A DNA stretch of 64,000 nucleotides from Nocardia niwae NBRC 108934 = DSM 45340 (GCF_001613465.1 NZ_BDCK01000022.1:1-64000); one strand, 5' to 3'; shown: positions 46,456 through 55,031, counted from the stretch's first letter. Made by a program: numbers and translations. The notes: generated from the letters alone by a model not told the origin.

Positions 46456-46604
46456 TCGCAGTCCTGCTGACCGGCGCGGCCGGATGCTCCTCGATCCGGC
46501 GCATGCGCAACCACGCACCGATTCAGCTATCCGTTTCCGGTAGACACGCACGGGTACCACGTGCGCGAAGTCTACATCTGAAACGGGACAGAGAAGGATC
46601 GGCC

Positions 46605-46823
46605 ATGAGCAAGCGACCGTTCAGCAAAGGTGACGAGGTGGAGTGGAGCAGTCACGGCGGTACCGCCGAAGGCGAGGTGGAGGAGGTGATCACCTCCGAT
46701 ACCGAGGCCGCGGGCCGGACCGTCCGGGCATCCGAGGAAGATCCGCAGTATCGGGTGCGCAGTGCGAAAAGCGGTCGGGACGCGGTGCACAAACCCGGCG
46801 CTCTCCGCCGACGGAACGAGTGA
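46605..46823 (+). CDS. DUF2945 / HVA1 TUDOR-like small protein
   Basis: 72-aa basic protein. FSKGDEVEWSSHGGTAEGEV, then YRVRSAKSGRDAVHKP and the end ALRRRNE, match the family called hypervirulence-associated TUDOR domain (DUF2945), a small beta-barrel found widely in soil bacteria and of unknown role. GAGAAGGA just upstream of the ATG is a good ribosome site. The next small gene begins 19 bases after its stop, so the two are probably co-transcribed. Confidence 0.75.
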   Translation: MSKRPFSKGDEVEWSSHGGTAEGEVEEVITSDTEAAGRTVRASEEDPQYRVRSAKSGRDAVHKPGALRRRNE

Positions 46824-46842
46824 CAGCGAAATCGGAACCGCC

Positions 46843-47004
46843 ATGAAGAAAGATGCACGCGCCGAATTCGCCGACGTGGTCGATATGACGGCGAAGGAAT
46901 TACGCCGGTGGCTCGACACCGACGAGTCGAAATCGGTGGGACAGAAAGCGGAGAGCGGCGGCGAGTCGACTCGCGACCGGGGGCCACGCGACACCCGGAC
47001 CTGA
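46843..47004 (+). CDS. Short DUF3140-type protein, probably truncated
   Basis: 53 aa. EFADVVDMTAKELRRWLDTD and ESKSVGQK match the N-terminal half of DUF3140 proteins, which usually run about 100 aa and end with a helical region (about GRRIVELLRTKK and onward). Here the frame stops after GESTRDRGPRDTRT, and that C-terminal half is not found in another frame nearby. It may be a degraded or naturally short member. It follows the DUF2945 gene closely, a pairing seen in related genomes. Confidence 0.55.
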   Translation: MKKDARAEFADVVDMTAKELRRWLDTDESKSVGQKAESGGESTRDRGPRDTRT

Positions 47005-47029
47005 CGCTGTCACTCCGATGGATTGCGAG

Positions 47030-48022
47030 TCAGTGTGTGATCACGATCTTGCCGTTGGCTTTGCCGTGCTCGACGTAGGCCATCGCCTCGGGGGTGTCGG
47101 CGAATGGGAAGGTCCGGTCGAGCACGGGGTGCAGGATCTGCTGGTCGTAGAGCGCGGCCAGATGCGCGAGCTGGTTACCGTCGGCTCGCATGAAGAAGAA
47201 CGCGTAGCGCGTGCCCAGCTTCTTGGCCTGGGCGCGGATCTTGCGGCTCATCAGGTACATGACGGGTGCGAGCAGCGGCTGACCGATCTGTTTGGCGAAG
47301 CCCGGGTCGGGTGGTCCGACGACGCTGATCGCGATACCACCGCGGGCGAGTACGGTCAGCGACTTCCGCAGGCTGGCTACACCGAGAGAGTCGAGGACGA
47401 CGTCGTAGCCGGACAGCTCCCGGGTGAAGTCTTGTGTGGTGTAGTCGATGACCTCGTCGGCCCCCAACGCCCGGACCTTGTCGAGGTCTTTGGTGTGCGC
47501 GGTGGTGGCGACAAAGGCTCCGAGGTGCTTGGCGACCTGGATGACCGTCGATCCGAGACCGCCGGCGCCCGCGTGGACCAGCACCTTCTGTCCAGGCTGA
47601 AGGGCGGCGGTCTCGACGAGTGCCTGCCAAGCGGCCAGTGCCACCAGCGGCACCGCGGCAGCCTGCTCGAACGACAGCGAGCCCGGCTTGCGGGCAACGT
47701 CGGCGACGTCGATCGCAATGGCCTCCGCGAAGGCTCCGATCCGCAAATCCCTTGGTCTTGCGTAGATCTCGTCGCCGACTTCGAACTCGTGCACGTCCTC
47801 CCCGACGGCAGTCACGACTCCAGCGAGGTCATGCCCCAGGACGAAGGGCGTTTCGTATTTGAGCAGTCGCTTGAATTCGCCATTGCGCACCATCTTGTCC
47901 AGCGGGTTGATGCCCGCCGCGCGGATGTCGACGAGGACGTCGTTGCGGCCCGGCGTCGGGGTGGGGATGTCGGCGGGCTCGAGTCCGTCCTCGCCGTAGT
48001 GGTCGACCACGAATGCCTTCAT
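47030..48022 (-). CDS. Quinone-oxidoreductase-like MDR, NADPH-dependent
   Basis: 330-aa medium-chain dehydrogenase/reductase without the structural zinc lobe. The GroES-like half has VLGHDLAGVVTAVGEDV; the Rossmann half has VLVHAGAGGLGSTVIQVAKHLGA. It belongs to the quinone oxidoreductase/zeta-crystallin branch and probably reduces enones or quinones. The ATG at 48022 overlaps the stop of the TetR gene as ATGA, so the two form one operon; an ATG 12 bases upstream is possible. The TetR and its palindrome indicate induction by a small toxic compound. Confidence 0.88.
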   Translation of the reverse strand: MKAFVVDHYGEDGLEPADIPTPTPGRNDVLVDIRAAGINPLDKMVRNGEFKRLLKYETPFVLGHDLAGVVTAVGEDVHEFEVGDEIYARPRDLRIGAFAEAIAIDVADVARKPGSLSFEQAAAVPLVALAAWQALVETAALQPGQKVLVHAGAGGLGSTVIQVAKHLGAFVATTAHTKDLDKVRALGADEVIDYTTQDFTRELSGYDVVLDSLGVASLRKSLTVLARGGIAISVVGPPDPGFAKQIGQPLLAPVMYLMSRKIRAQAKKLGTRYAFFFMRADGNQLAHLAALYDQQILHPVLDRTFPFADTPEAMAYVEHGKANGKIVITH

Positions 48023-48642
48023 CGGTGCTTCCATCCTTCCTGTTGTGGCGAGCTCGAGACGGTTGCCCGCGGCTGGGCCAGCGCCAGGGCGTTGGTGAGG
48101 CCGGCGGCGAGGACGCGATCGGAGAGTTCGCGATCGGTGAGCGCACGGGCCAGCTGCAAGGTGCAGATCAGTGCGGTGAACAGCCCTGTCGCCCGATCGT
48201 AGGAAGCCTCGGGATCCGCCGGGTCCAGGCGGTGTGCGATGAGGGCGAGGACGGACCGTATGCCGGTCGTGTATGCGTCACGGATCTGGGTGTCGCAGCG
48301 GCTGATCTCGTCCAGCAGCGCGGCCGACGGGCATCCGTTTTCTCGGTCATCGCGGTGGGCCGGGGACAGGTACTCGCGAATGAAGCGCTCCAACCCCTCG
48401 GGCCCGTCGGGCATCGCCTCGATCATCGCGCGCTGGGCCGCGAGCTGATCTGCGACGACATTCGCGACAAGATCGCCCTTCGAGGTGAAGTGCCCGTAGA
48501 ACGCGCCGTTGGTCAACCCGGCGTCGCCGACCAGGGACGCGATGCCCGAGCCGTCGAGACCGTCGCGCTTGAACCTGCGTGCGGCGGCGTCGATCAGCCG
48601 TCGTCGCGTCGCGTCCTTGTGATCAGCGCCGTACCTGGCCAT
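48019..48642 (-). CDS. TetR-family regulator
   Basis: 207 aa. N-terminal HTH: RRRLIDAAARRFKRDG, then GLTNGAFYGHFTSKGDLV, the recognition helix of the AcrR/TetR fold. The C-terminal ligand domain contains ENGCPSAALLDEISR, with a Cys found in the TetR_C group that controls alkylating or electrophile stress (NemR-like subgroup). The ATG at 48642 has GGAG 7 bases before it; a start at 48678 would place the operator on its ribosome site. First gene of the operon with the quinone oxidoreductase, so it most likely represses its own operon. Confidence 0.9.
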   Translation of the reverse strand: MARYGADHKDATRRRLIDAAARRFKRDGLDGSGIASLVGDAGLTNGAFYGHFTSKGDLVANVVADQLAAQRAMIEAMPDGPEGLERFIREYLSPAHRDDRENGCPSAALLDEISRCDTQIRDAYTTGIRSVLALIAHRLDPADPEASYDRATGLFTALICTLQLARALTDRELSDRVLAAGLTNALALAQPRATVSSSPQQEGWKHR

Positions 48643-48681
48643 GGGTGCTCCGTTCGGGTTCGGTGTCCCTATCGACATTAC

Positions 48682-48709
48682 ATTACGATCATAATATTAT
48701 GATCGTAAT
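48682..48709. promoter_or_regulatory. Perfect 28-bp palindrome, TetR operator
   Basis: ATTACGATCATAAT followed by its exact reverse complement, with no spacer, 39 bp upstream of the TetR ATG. It is very AT-rich within GC-rich DNA and holds TATTAT-like -10 sequence, so binding would block the promoter. Its length fits two TetR dimers or one with long contacts. Confidence 0.8.
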
Positions 48710-48755
48710 TCAATGGACGAACTCATGCAGAAGGAGACGTCATCGCATGCGCGAG

Positions 48756-49871
48756 CTACCCAGCCCGCACCGTGAGGTTCTCGCGTCCGGCCGCCAGCGC
48801 GACGTGCGCGACGGCCGCGTCCAGCCCGCGCCTCGGCAACGGCGCCCCATCGAACATGGTGATCTCGACAGCATCCTCGGCGAGCTCCCAGACGCCCGCG
48901 ATGCGTCCGTCCACCACGACGATCGGTGAGATCCAGCCCGCGGTGCGGCTCACTTTCGCACAGTGGGCTGCAGGCAGCACGACGGTGTCACCGGTGCCCG
49001 GCCCGAGCACGTACTGGTCGAAGGCGCCCAGCAGGTGCACCGTCCGGCTCGGCGCGGTGGCGGCCAATTCATCGGCCCGGCCGGTCGGCAGGAAGGCGCG
49101 GCGGCCCTCGACGTCCACTTCGGTGAGCAGGTCACCCAGTTCGGCGAACCAGCGCCGCACGGTGGTCTTGCGCAGGCTGTTGCGGCTGAGCCAGGCATCG
49201 AAGGTCTCCGGCGTCGCCGGGCCGTAGGCGCTGAGATAGGCGAGGATCGCTGCCCGCGCCGCCGCGTCCGGCTCGGGCAGGCCGGGCCAGTCGCGCACCA
49301 GATGCGCCGGACTGGTGAACGTCACCTTGCTGCCCCGCGCCGGTCCATGGCACAGCGCGCCCTGCCAGGCCAGCGGTTTGAGCAGCGCACCCCACCCGGA
49401 GCGCAATTCTTCCCCGAGCCGGTGGAACTGCGGCGCGGATATCAGGGCTTCGACGAGTTCTTCCCGGGTGAGCACGGCGGCGGCGAGCACCTCGGCGACC
49501 GCCTCGGTCAACGCCGCGACCTCCGCGGGCGAGGCGCCGAAAGTCTTCTGCCAGGACGGCTTCTCCCAGGTGCGCGCGGAACCGATGAGCGCGAGCGCGG
49601 CGGCAGCCAAGTCTGGCGACAGTGCGTGCAGAGTGCCGCGCATCGCCCAGGTCTTCATCAGCGTGCCGTCGTCGAGTGCGCGAACCAGCGCGCCGGACTC
49701 GGGTTTCGTGCTGCGCAGGGCGACCGCAAGTTCCGCCGCGGAGGTGACCTGAGCCTGTACGCCGCCCAGTCGCGCGGCGATCGCTTCCGCGCCCCCGTCG
49801 GTGCGGGACCCGACATACTGACGATGCAACCGCCAGGCGAAGACCTGATCCCAGGTGGCCCGCACTCGCAC
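48756..49871 (-). CDS. Winged-helix DNA-binding domain protein (HTH_42/DUF1006)
   Basis: 371 aa. GVQAQVTSAAELAVALR near the N-terminus, LMKTWAMRGTLHAL and, toward the C-terminus, LLGAFDQYVLGPG match the HTH_42 family of winged-helix proteins common in actinobacteria. Characterised relatives (AlkX/YcaQ-type) are DNA glycosylases for crosslinks, but the actinobacterial branch has no settled role. Stands alone on the minus strand, 12 bp after the M56 peptidase gene region begins and transcribed the same way; the ATG follows GAGTACGAGAAGGAG-like sequence. Function not assigned further. Confidence 0.7.
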   Translation of the reverse strand: MRVRATWDQVFAWRLHRQYVGSRTDGGAEAIAARLGGVQAQVTSAAELAVALRSTKPESGALVRALDDGTLMKTWAMRGTLHALSPDLAAAALALIGSARTWEKPSWQKTFGASPAEVAALTEAVAEVLAAAVLTREELVEALISAPQFHRLGEELRSGWGALLKPLAWQGALCHGPARGSKVTFTSPAHLVRDWPGLPEPDAAARAAILAYLSAYGPATPETFDAWLSRNSLRKTTVRRWFAELGDLLTEVDVEGRRAFLPTGRADELAATAPSRTVHLLGAFDQYVLGPGTGDTVVLPAAHCAKVSRTAGWISPIVVVDGRIAGVWELAEDAVEITMFDGAPLPRRGLDAAVAHVALAAGRENLTVRAG

Positions 49872-49883
49872 TCCTTCTCGTAC

Positions 49884-50834
49884 TCAGCTCAGCAGCGCAC
49901 CGGCACCGGCGACCGTGGCGGCGGCAAGTGCGGACCCGGTGACCGTGATCGTGATCACGCCGAGCAAGGCGGTGCGGGTGGTGGCGCGCCGGATCGCGCC
50001 GACCGGATCGGCCAGCCGCTCGGCGCGGGCCAGTACCGCTGTGCCCGCCGCGGCCAGCGCCCCCGGGGGCGTGGGTTCGACGATGCCCACGATGGCCAGC
50101 AGCCCACCCAGCAGCGGCAGCGAACCGTGCTCGTCGGCGGCCTTGTCGTCGGCGCACATCTCCAGCAGCCGGGCGATCTCGGCGGCGCCGACGGTGAACA
50201 ACCGCAAACCCGGCAGCGTGGTGGCCACCGCGCGCAGCACCGACGTCAACGCCGCGTGCCGGCCGGACAGGTGCGCGCGTTCGTGGGCGAGCACCGCGGC
50301 GAGCTGGTCGCCGTCCAGCGCCTCCAGGGCGGCGGTGGTGACCACGATGGTGTCGGGCCTTCCCGGCACGCAGTACACCTGCCGTTCCGGCGAGTCGAGC
50401 ACGACCGCGCCGATACCCGGCACCGGCCTGCCGACGAGGCGGACCGCCCGCGCGTGCACGGTGGTGCGCCTGCGCATGTCCACGACGACACCCACCGCGC
50501 GCGCCACCAACGCGAACGTGCCGGTGGCCACCAGCGCAGCCACCGCGAACGTCGCCGCCCGGCCGGCCGCGTCGCCGTGCACGTGCATCGGAGTCCACAG
50601 GAACGAGGCGCACGCGCTGAGCGCGTCCTTCGGATGTCCCCAGTAGGTGGCGAACTCGACGGTCAGCACTGCCGCCGCGATTCCCCAGGCGCTGAGCGCA
50701 CCGACGATCGCGACCACCCAGGCGATCACGCCCAGTCGCGGCGCGATGCCGCGATGGGTCAGACTGCGCAACACCGGGGGACCGAAAGTCGCCACGACGC
50801 CGCCGTACAGCGTCAGCGCGAGGGCCAGGCTCAC
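49884..50834 (-). CDS. M56/BlaR1-like membrane metallopeptidase
   Basis: 316-aa membrane protein with about five hydrophobic segments and the zinc-peptidase motif HERAH in VLAHERAHLSGRH, followed by an acidic EMCADDKAADE stretch holding the third ligand. It is the M56 type paired with BlaI regulators in actinobacteria, without the beta-lactam-sensing C-terminal domain of true BlaR1. The GTG at 50834 overlaps the BlaI stop as GTGA, so the pair is one operon. It probably cleaves a regulator or membrane protein under cell-wall or copper stress; the target is unknown. Confidence 0.88.
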   Translation of the reverse strand: MSLALALTLYGGVVATFGPPVLRSLTHRGIAPRLGVIAWVVAIVGALSAWGIAAAVLTVEFATYWGHPKDALSACASFLWTPMHVHGDAAGRAATFAVAALVATGTFALVARAVGVVVDMRRRTTVHARAVRLVGRPVPGIGAVVLDSPERQVYCVPGRPDTIVVTTAALEALDGDQLAAVLAHERAHLSGRHAALTSVLRAVATTLPGLRLFTVGAAEIARLLEMCADDKAADEHGSLPLLGGLLAIVGIVEPTPPGALAAAGTAVLARAERLADPVGAIRRATTRTALLGVITITVTGSALAAATVAGAGALLS

Positions 50835-51211
50835 GGCGCTTCTGGTGACTTGCGCGCCGCCAGTCTGCGTAGCGCAGCACGCAGCCCGGCCGATTCCTCG
50901 GCGCTGATCCGATCGACGAAGTGACTGAGCACCAGGTCCGAACGTCCGCCGGAACCGAGCGCTTCCAGCATGAGCCGGGCGCTGTGTTCTTCCCTGGTGA
51001 GGGTCGGCCAATATCGATAGGCCTTCCCGGCGCGTTCGCGCGCCAGCCAGCCTTTCCGATGCAGGTTGTCCATGGTCGACATCACCGTCGTATAGGCGAT
51101 GTCACGCTGAGCCGACAGTTCGTCGAAGATCTCGCGCACCGTTGTGTCCTCTGCGTCCTGATCCCAGATGCGGTCCATGATCACCGCCTCCAGATCCCCG
51201 AATCCACGCAC
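50831..51211 (-). CDS. blaI: BlaI/MecI-family repressor
   Basis: 126-aa winged-helix repressor: LEAVIMDRIWDQD, TVREIFDELSAQRDIAYTTV and MSTMDNLHRKGWLARERAG are the BlaI signature. The C-terminal helices (LVLSHFVDRISAEESAGL) form the dimer. It overlaps the M56 peptidase by GTGA. The divergent gap to dinB (51212-51326) holds only a weak TACT/AGTA symmetry near 51274-51293. It most likely represses its own operon. Confidence 0.92.
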   Translation of the reverse strand: MRGFGDLEAVIMDRIWDQDAEDTTVREIFDELSAQRDIAYTTVMSTMDNLHRKGWLARERAGKAYRYWPTLTREEHSARLMLEALGSGGRSDLVLSHFVDRISAEESAGLRAALRRLAARKSPEAP

Positions 51212-51319
51212 CGTACCGACTCCCTCATCCGAGCTGTACCCCGCCGTGGGAACAGGTTACCGTCCACGACGAGTTACTACGGAGGCAACCAGTAGATCCG
51301 GGACTGTCGGACCTCCATG

Positions 51320-51333
51320 CGAACATATGTTCG
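51320..51333. promoter_or_regulatory. LexA (SOS) box overlapping the dinB start
   Basis: CGAAC-ATAT-GTTCG, a perfect 14-bp palindrome that matches the actinobacterial LexA consensus TCGAAC-N4-GTTCGA at 10 of 12 fixed bases. The ATG of dinB (51327-51329) is inside it. Confidence 0.8.
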
Positions 51334-52568
51334 TGCCCGACGCGCCCGTCTCCCGATCCGGTCGACCCCGGATACTCGCGCGCGCGGAGGCATCGATCCT
51401 GCACGCCGACCTCGACTCGTTCTATGCGTCGGTCGAGCAGCGCGACGACCCGCGGCTGCGCGGCAAACCGGTGATCGTCGGCGGCGGCGTCGTCCTGGCC
51501 GCCAGCTACGAGGCCAAGGCGTTCGGCGTGCGCACTCCGATGAACGGCGCGCAGGCGCGCCGGTTGTGCCCGCACGCCATCGTGGTGCCGCCACGCATGT
51601 CCGCCTACGCCGAGGCGAGCAGAGCCGTCTTCGAGATCTTCCGCGACACGACGCCCGTGGTGGAGGGCATCTCCATCGACGAGGCGTTCCTCGACGTCGG
51701 CGGGCTGCGCCGGATCGCGGGCGAGCCGGTAACCATCGCGACGCGGTTACGCGCGGAAGTCCGCGACCGGGTCGGCTTGCCCATCTCCGTGGGGATCGCC
51801 CGCACCAAGTTCCTCGCCAAGGTGGCCGGCGCCGTCGCCAAGCCCGACGGGTTGCGGCTGGTACCACCCGACCGCGAGGTGGAGTTCCTGCATCCGCTGC
51901 CGGTCGAAAGACTATGGGGCGTAGGCGATGTCACCGCCCGGATATTGCACGAGCACGACATCACCCGGGTGGGCCAGCTGGCCGAGCTGGGTGAGCGCCC
52001 GCTGCGAGCGATTCTCGGGCCCGCCGCCGCCCGCCATCTCTACGCCCTGTCCTGGGCACGGGACCCGCGCCGCGTCGAGACCGGCAGGCGGCGGCGCTCG
52101 ATCGGCGCCCAGCGCGCCCTCGGCCGCAAGCACCGTCCGCCCGACGAGATCGAGGCCTACCTGCACGGGCTCACCGATCGGCTGGGCAGACGGCTGCGCG
52201 CCGCCGACCGGGTGTGCCGAACCGTGGTGCTGCGCCTGCGTTTCGACGATTTCACCCGGGCCACCCGCTCGCACACCCTGGCCGAGGCCACCGATCACAC
52301 CGAGACGATCGTGCTCGCGGCGCGCGGTCTGCTCACCGGCGCGATGCCGCTCATCCAGGAACGCGGCCTCACCCTGATCGGCCTGGCGCTGACCAACCTC
52401 GACGACGCCGACAGCGTCCAGCTCACCCTGCCGTTCCAGGCCCGCGCCGCCAACACCCTCGACGCGACCCTCGACGACTTGCGCAAGCGCTTCGGCTCCG
52501 CCGCCGTCACCCGCGCCGCCCTACTGCATCGCGGCGAGGGCCTCTCGGTACCGCTCCTGCCCGACTAG
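51327..52568 (+). CDS. dinB: DNA polymerase IV (Y family)
   Basis: 413-aa translesion polymerase. HADLDSFYASVEQ at 26-38 gives the first metal Asp28; SIDEAFLDV near 123 gives the second acidic pair. Palm, fingers and thumb are followed by the helix-hairpin-helix LWGVGDVTARILHEHDI and the little-finger domain (CRTVVLRLRFDDFTR). There is no typical beta-clamp QL-rich tail beyond QLTLPFQ, which itself resembles a clamp-binding motif. The ATG chosen encodes MFV, as in many relatives; the upstream open frame to 51168 is noncoding. The LexA box on the start codon points to DNA-damage induction. It ends 4 bp inside the convergent SnoaL-like gene. Confidence 0.93.
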   Translation: MFVPDAPVSRSGRPRILARAEASILHADLDSFYASVEQRDDPRLRGKPVIVGGGVVLAASYEAKAFGVRTPMNGAQARRLCPHAIVVPPRMSAYAEASRAVFEIFRDTTPVVEGISIDEAFLDVGGLRRIAGEPVTIATRLRAEVRDRVGLPISVGIARTKFLAKVAGAVAKPDGLRLVPPDREVEFLHPLPVERLWGVGDVTARILHEHDITRVGQLAELGERPLRAILGPAAARHLYALSWARDPRRVETGRRRRSIGAQRALGRKHRPPDEIEAYLHGLTDRLGRRLRAADRVCRTVVLRLRFDDFTRATRSHTLAEATDHTETIVLAARGLLTGAMPLIQERGLTLIGLALTNLDDADSVQLTLPFQARAANTLDATLDDLRKRFGSAAVTRAALLHRGEGLSVPLLPD

Positions 52569-52966
52569 CCTCGGGTGGCCGCCAGCGCTTCCTGCTGGAT
52601 GCGCTCGAACTGCGCGCCCATGGCGGCCGACAGGGCTTGGGCGCCGGAGAGCGGGCGCACCATCACCATGAAGTCGTCGATCTTGCCGTCCTCGTCGAAA
52701 TGCAGGAAATCGCAGCCGTTCACGGTCTTGCCGTCGACGGTCGCCTCGAACACCAGCGCGTGATCGCGGCCGTCGGCCCCGGCGATCTCCCGGACATATC
52801 GGAAGTCCTCGAACACCCGCATCACCCCGCGCAGGATCGCGGCGGTGATCGCCTTGCCCGGATACGGCTTGAACGCCACGGGGCTGGTGAACACCACGTT
52901 CTCGGCGAGCAACTCCTCCATGGCCGCGCTGTCCCCGGCCTCGACGGCCGCACGGAACGCGTTCAT
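52565..52966 (-). CDS. SnoaL-like / NTF2-fold protein
   Basis: 133 aa with the SnoaL/NTF2 pattern: FRAAVEAGDSAAMEELLAEN, VVFTSPVAF, then VFEDFRYVREI and HFDEDGKIDDFMVMVRP. These small alpha+beta cones act as isomerases, hydrolases or have no known substrate. Start at the ATG after GGAGGTG, 4 bases spaced; the frame to 52987 would skip this site. Convergent with dinB. A 7-bp inverted repeat, GGTGAAT...ATTCACC (52991-53028), lies upstream in its promoter region. Confidence 0.8.
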   Translation of the reverse strand: MNAFRAAVEAGDSAAMEELLAENVVFTSPVAFKPYPGKAITAAILRGVMRVFEDFRYVREIAGADGRDHALVFEATVDGKTVNGCDFLHFDEDGKIDDFMVMVRPLSGAQALSAAMGAQFERIQQEALAATRG

Positions 52967-53049
52967 CCGGCACCTCCGCATATGCAACTAGGTGAATAGG
53001 GTCGGCTCGACAGTAGCCCACATTCACCCGTTCCGGAACCCGCGACCGG

Positions 53050-53928
53050 TCAATACGACCGTTTCGGCCGCTTGTCCATCAACCGCAGGATCAGCGGCGT
53101 GAAGATCAGCTGCATGGCCAGCTCCATCTTCCCGCCGGGCACCACGATGCAGTTCGTCCGCGACATGAACGAGTCGTGCAGCATCGACAGCAGATAGGGG
53201 AAGTCGATCACCTTCGGGTCGGCGAACCGGATCACCACGAAGCTCTCGTCCGCCGTCGGAATGCTGCGCGCGATGAACGGATTGGAGGTGTCCACGGTCG
53301 GCACCCGCTGGAAATTGACGTAGGTGCGGGAGAACTGCGGGCAGATGTAGGTGACGTAGTCCGGCATCCGCCGCAGGATCGTATCGATCACGGCCTCGCT
53401 GGAGTACCCGCGCTCGGTCTTGTCCCGGATGACCTTCTGGATCCACTCCAGGTTGATGATCGGCACGACGCCGACCAGCAGATCGGTGTAGCGGGCCACA
53501 TCCACGGTGGCGGTGGCCGCCGCGCCGTGCAGCCCCTCGTAGAACAGCAGGTCGCTGCCCGGCGTCAACTCCTCCCACGGCGTGAAGGTGCCCGGCGGCT
53601 GGCCGTAGGGCTTGGCCTCGGCCTCGTCGTGCAGGTACCGGCGCACAGTCCCGACGCCGGTCTCGCCGTAGTCGCGGAACAGCGTCTCCAATTCCTTCAG
53701 CAGGTTGGCTTCCTCACCGAAATGCGAGAACCGCACATTGCGGTTCTGCTCGGCCTCGGCCATCGCCAGCTTCATCTCGTTGCGGTCGTAACGGTGGAAC
53801 GCATCGCCCTCGACGATCGCCGCGGTGATCCCCTCGCGGCGGAAGATCTCCTGGAAGGTCCGGGTCACGCTGGAGGTCCCCGCCCCGGAGGACCCGGTGA
53901 TGGCGACGACCGGATGCTTGACCGACAT
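53050..53928 (-). CDS. cbbP: Phosphoribulokinase
   Basis: 292 aa, the length of the bacterial (class I) enzyme, which makes ribulose-1,5-bisphosphate from ribulose-5-phosphate and ATP for Rubisco. P-loop GSSGAGTSS at 12-20; EGDAFHRYDR with Asp42, the catalytic Asp of the Rhodobacter enzyme; then ANLLKELETLFRDYGETG and FYEGLHGA. The ATG follows AAGAGGAG. It is the last gene of the cbb operon, 11 bp after the bisphosphatase. The upstream open frame to 54336 is a shadow. Confidence 0.97.
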   Translation of the reverse strand: MSVKHPVVAITGSSGAGTSSVTRTFQEIFRREGITAAIVEGDAFHRYDRNEMKLAMAEAEQNRNVRFSHFGEEANLLKELETLFRDYGETGVGTVRRYLHDEAEAKPYGQPPGTFTPWEELTPGSDLLFYEGLHGAAATATVDVARYTDLLVGVVPIINLEWIQKVIRDKTERGYSSEAVIDTILRRMPDYVTYICPQFSRTYVNFQRVPTVDTSNPFIARSIPTADESFVVIRFADPKVIDFPYLLSMLHDSFMSRTNCIVVPGGKMELAMQLIFTPLILRLMDKRPKRSY

Positions 53929-53939
53929 GGTTCTCCTCT

Positions 53940-55016
53940 TCAGCGCTGGGCCGGACGAAACAGCGACCGCCTGCCGAACAGCGAGCTGTCGAAGCCGGGC
54001 CCCTCGTCGGGCTCGCGGTGATACCGCTCGATGCGCTCGACTTCGTTGCGGGAACCGAAGATCAGCGGCACCCGCTGGTGGACGTCGCCGGGCATCACTT
54101 CCAGCACCCGCTCGCTGCCGGTCGTCGCCGCGCCACCGGCCTGTTCGACGATGAACGCGATCGGATTGGCGCCGTAGAGCAAAGCCACCCGCCCCGGGCG
54201 CGCGGGCGGGCGGGTGTCGCGCGGATACAGGTACACCCCACCCCGAGTGAGGATGTGGAAGGTGTCGGCGACCAGCGAGGCCACCCAGCGCATGTTGAAA
54301 TCCCGTTCCCGCGGCCCGTCCACGCCGTCCAGGCATTCCTGCACGTAGCGGCGCACCGGTCGCTCCCAGAATCGCTCGTTGGCCGCGTTGATAGCGAACC
54401 CGGAGGTGTTCTCGGGAATACGCATCCGCGGGTGGGTCAGCACGAACGCGCCGATCTCACGGTCCAACGTGAACCCGTCCACGCCGTTGCCGGTCGTCAA
54501 CACCAGCATGGTCGCCGGCCCGTACAGGGTGAACCCCGCGCACACCTGCTCGACCCCGGCCTGCAGGAAGTCCTCCGCGGCCGGACCGTCGCCGAGCGCG
54601 GGTGCGCGCAGCACGCTGAAGATGGTGCCCACCGGGAGGTTCACGTCGATGTTCGACGAACCGTCCAAAGGATCGAACGCCAGGAGATACTTCCCACGCC
54701 GATGCGTCGCGGGCACCGGATGGATTTCATTGATCTGTTCGGAGAGCAACGCCGAAAGATGCCCCGTCCATTGTGTCTCGGCGACCATGATGTCGTTGCT
54801 GATCGCGTCCAGCTTGCGATGCACCGTCGGCGGCAGGTTGTCCGGCTCCGAGGCGCCCAGCGATCCGGCGATCGCGCCGCGGGTGACCTGATTGGCGACG
54901 ATCTTCGTGGCGGTCGCGATCACGTTCACCAGCGCGGAGAACTCACCGGAAGATCCGGGATGGCGATGCTCCTGCTCGATGGTGTAGCGGGTGAGGGTCT
55001 TCAATCCTTCTGGCAT
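53940..55016 (-). CDS. cbbF: Class I fructose-1,6-bisphosphatase
   Basis: 358 aa. Metal and substrate motifs of class I bisphosphatases are present: DPLDGSSNIDVN from 115, GSSGEFSALVNVIATATK near the N-terminus, and YLYPRDTRP / ALLYGANPIAFIVEQAGG in the C-terminal half. It dephosphorylates fructose-1,6-bisphosphate, and possibly sedoheptulose-1,7-bisphosphate, in the Calvin cycle. The genome-typical actinobacterial FBPase is of the GlpX class, so this class I copy belongs to the CO2-fixation operon. It begins 15 bp after cbbX. Confidence 0.95.
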   Translation of the reverse strand: MPEGLKTLTRYTIEQEHRHPGSSGEFSALVNVIATATKIVANQVTRGAIAGSLGASEPDNLPPTVHRKLDAISNDIMVAETQWTGHLSALLSEQINEIHPVPATHRRGKYLLAFDPLDGSSNIDVNLPVGTIFSVLRAPALGDGPAAEDFLQAGVEQVCAGFTLYGPATMLVLTTGNGVDGFTLDREIGAFVLTHPRMRIPENTSGFAINAANERFWERPVRRYVQECLDGVDGPRERDFNMRWVASLVADTFHILTRGGVYLYPRDTRPPARPGRVALLYGANPIAFIVEQAGGAATTGSERVLEVMPGDVHQRVPLIFGSRNEVERIERYHREPDEGPGFDSSLFGRRSLFRPAQR

Positions 55017-55031
55017 AACGCCTCGATCTCG

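Noticed and set aside
51271..51297. BlaI operator in the blaI-dinB gap
   Set aside because: Only a TACT...AGTA symmetry with poor match of the inner bases; too weak to call as a site.
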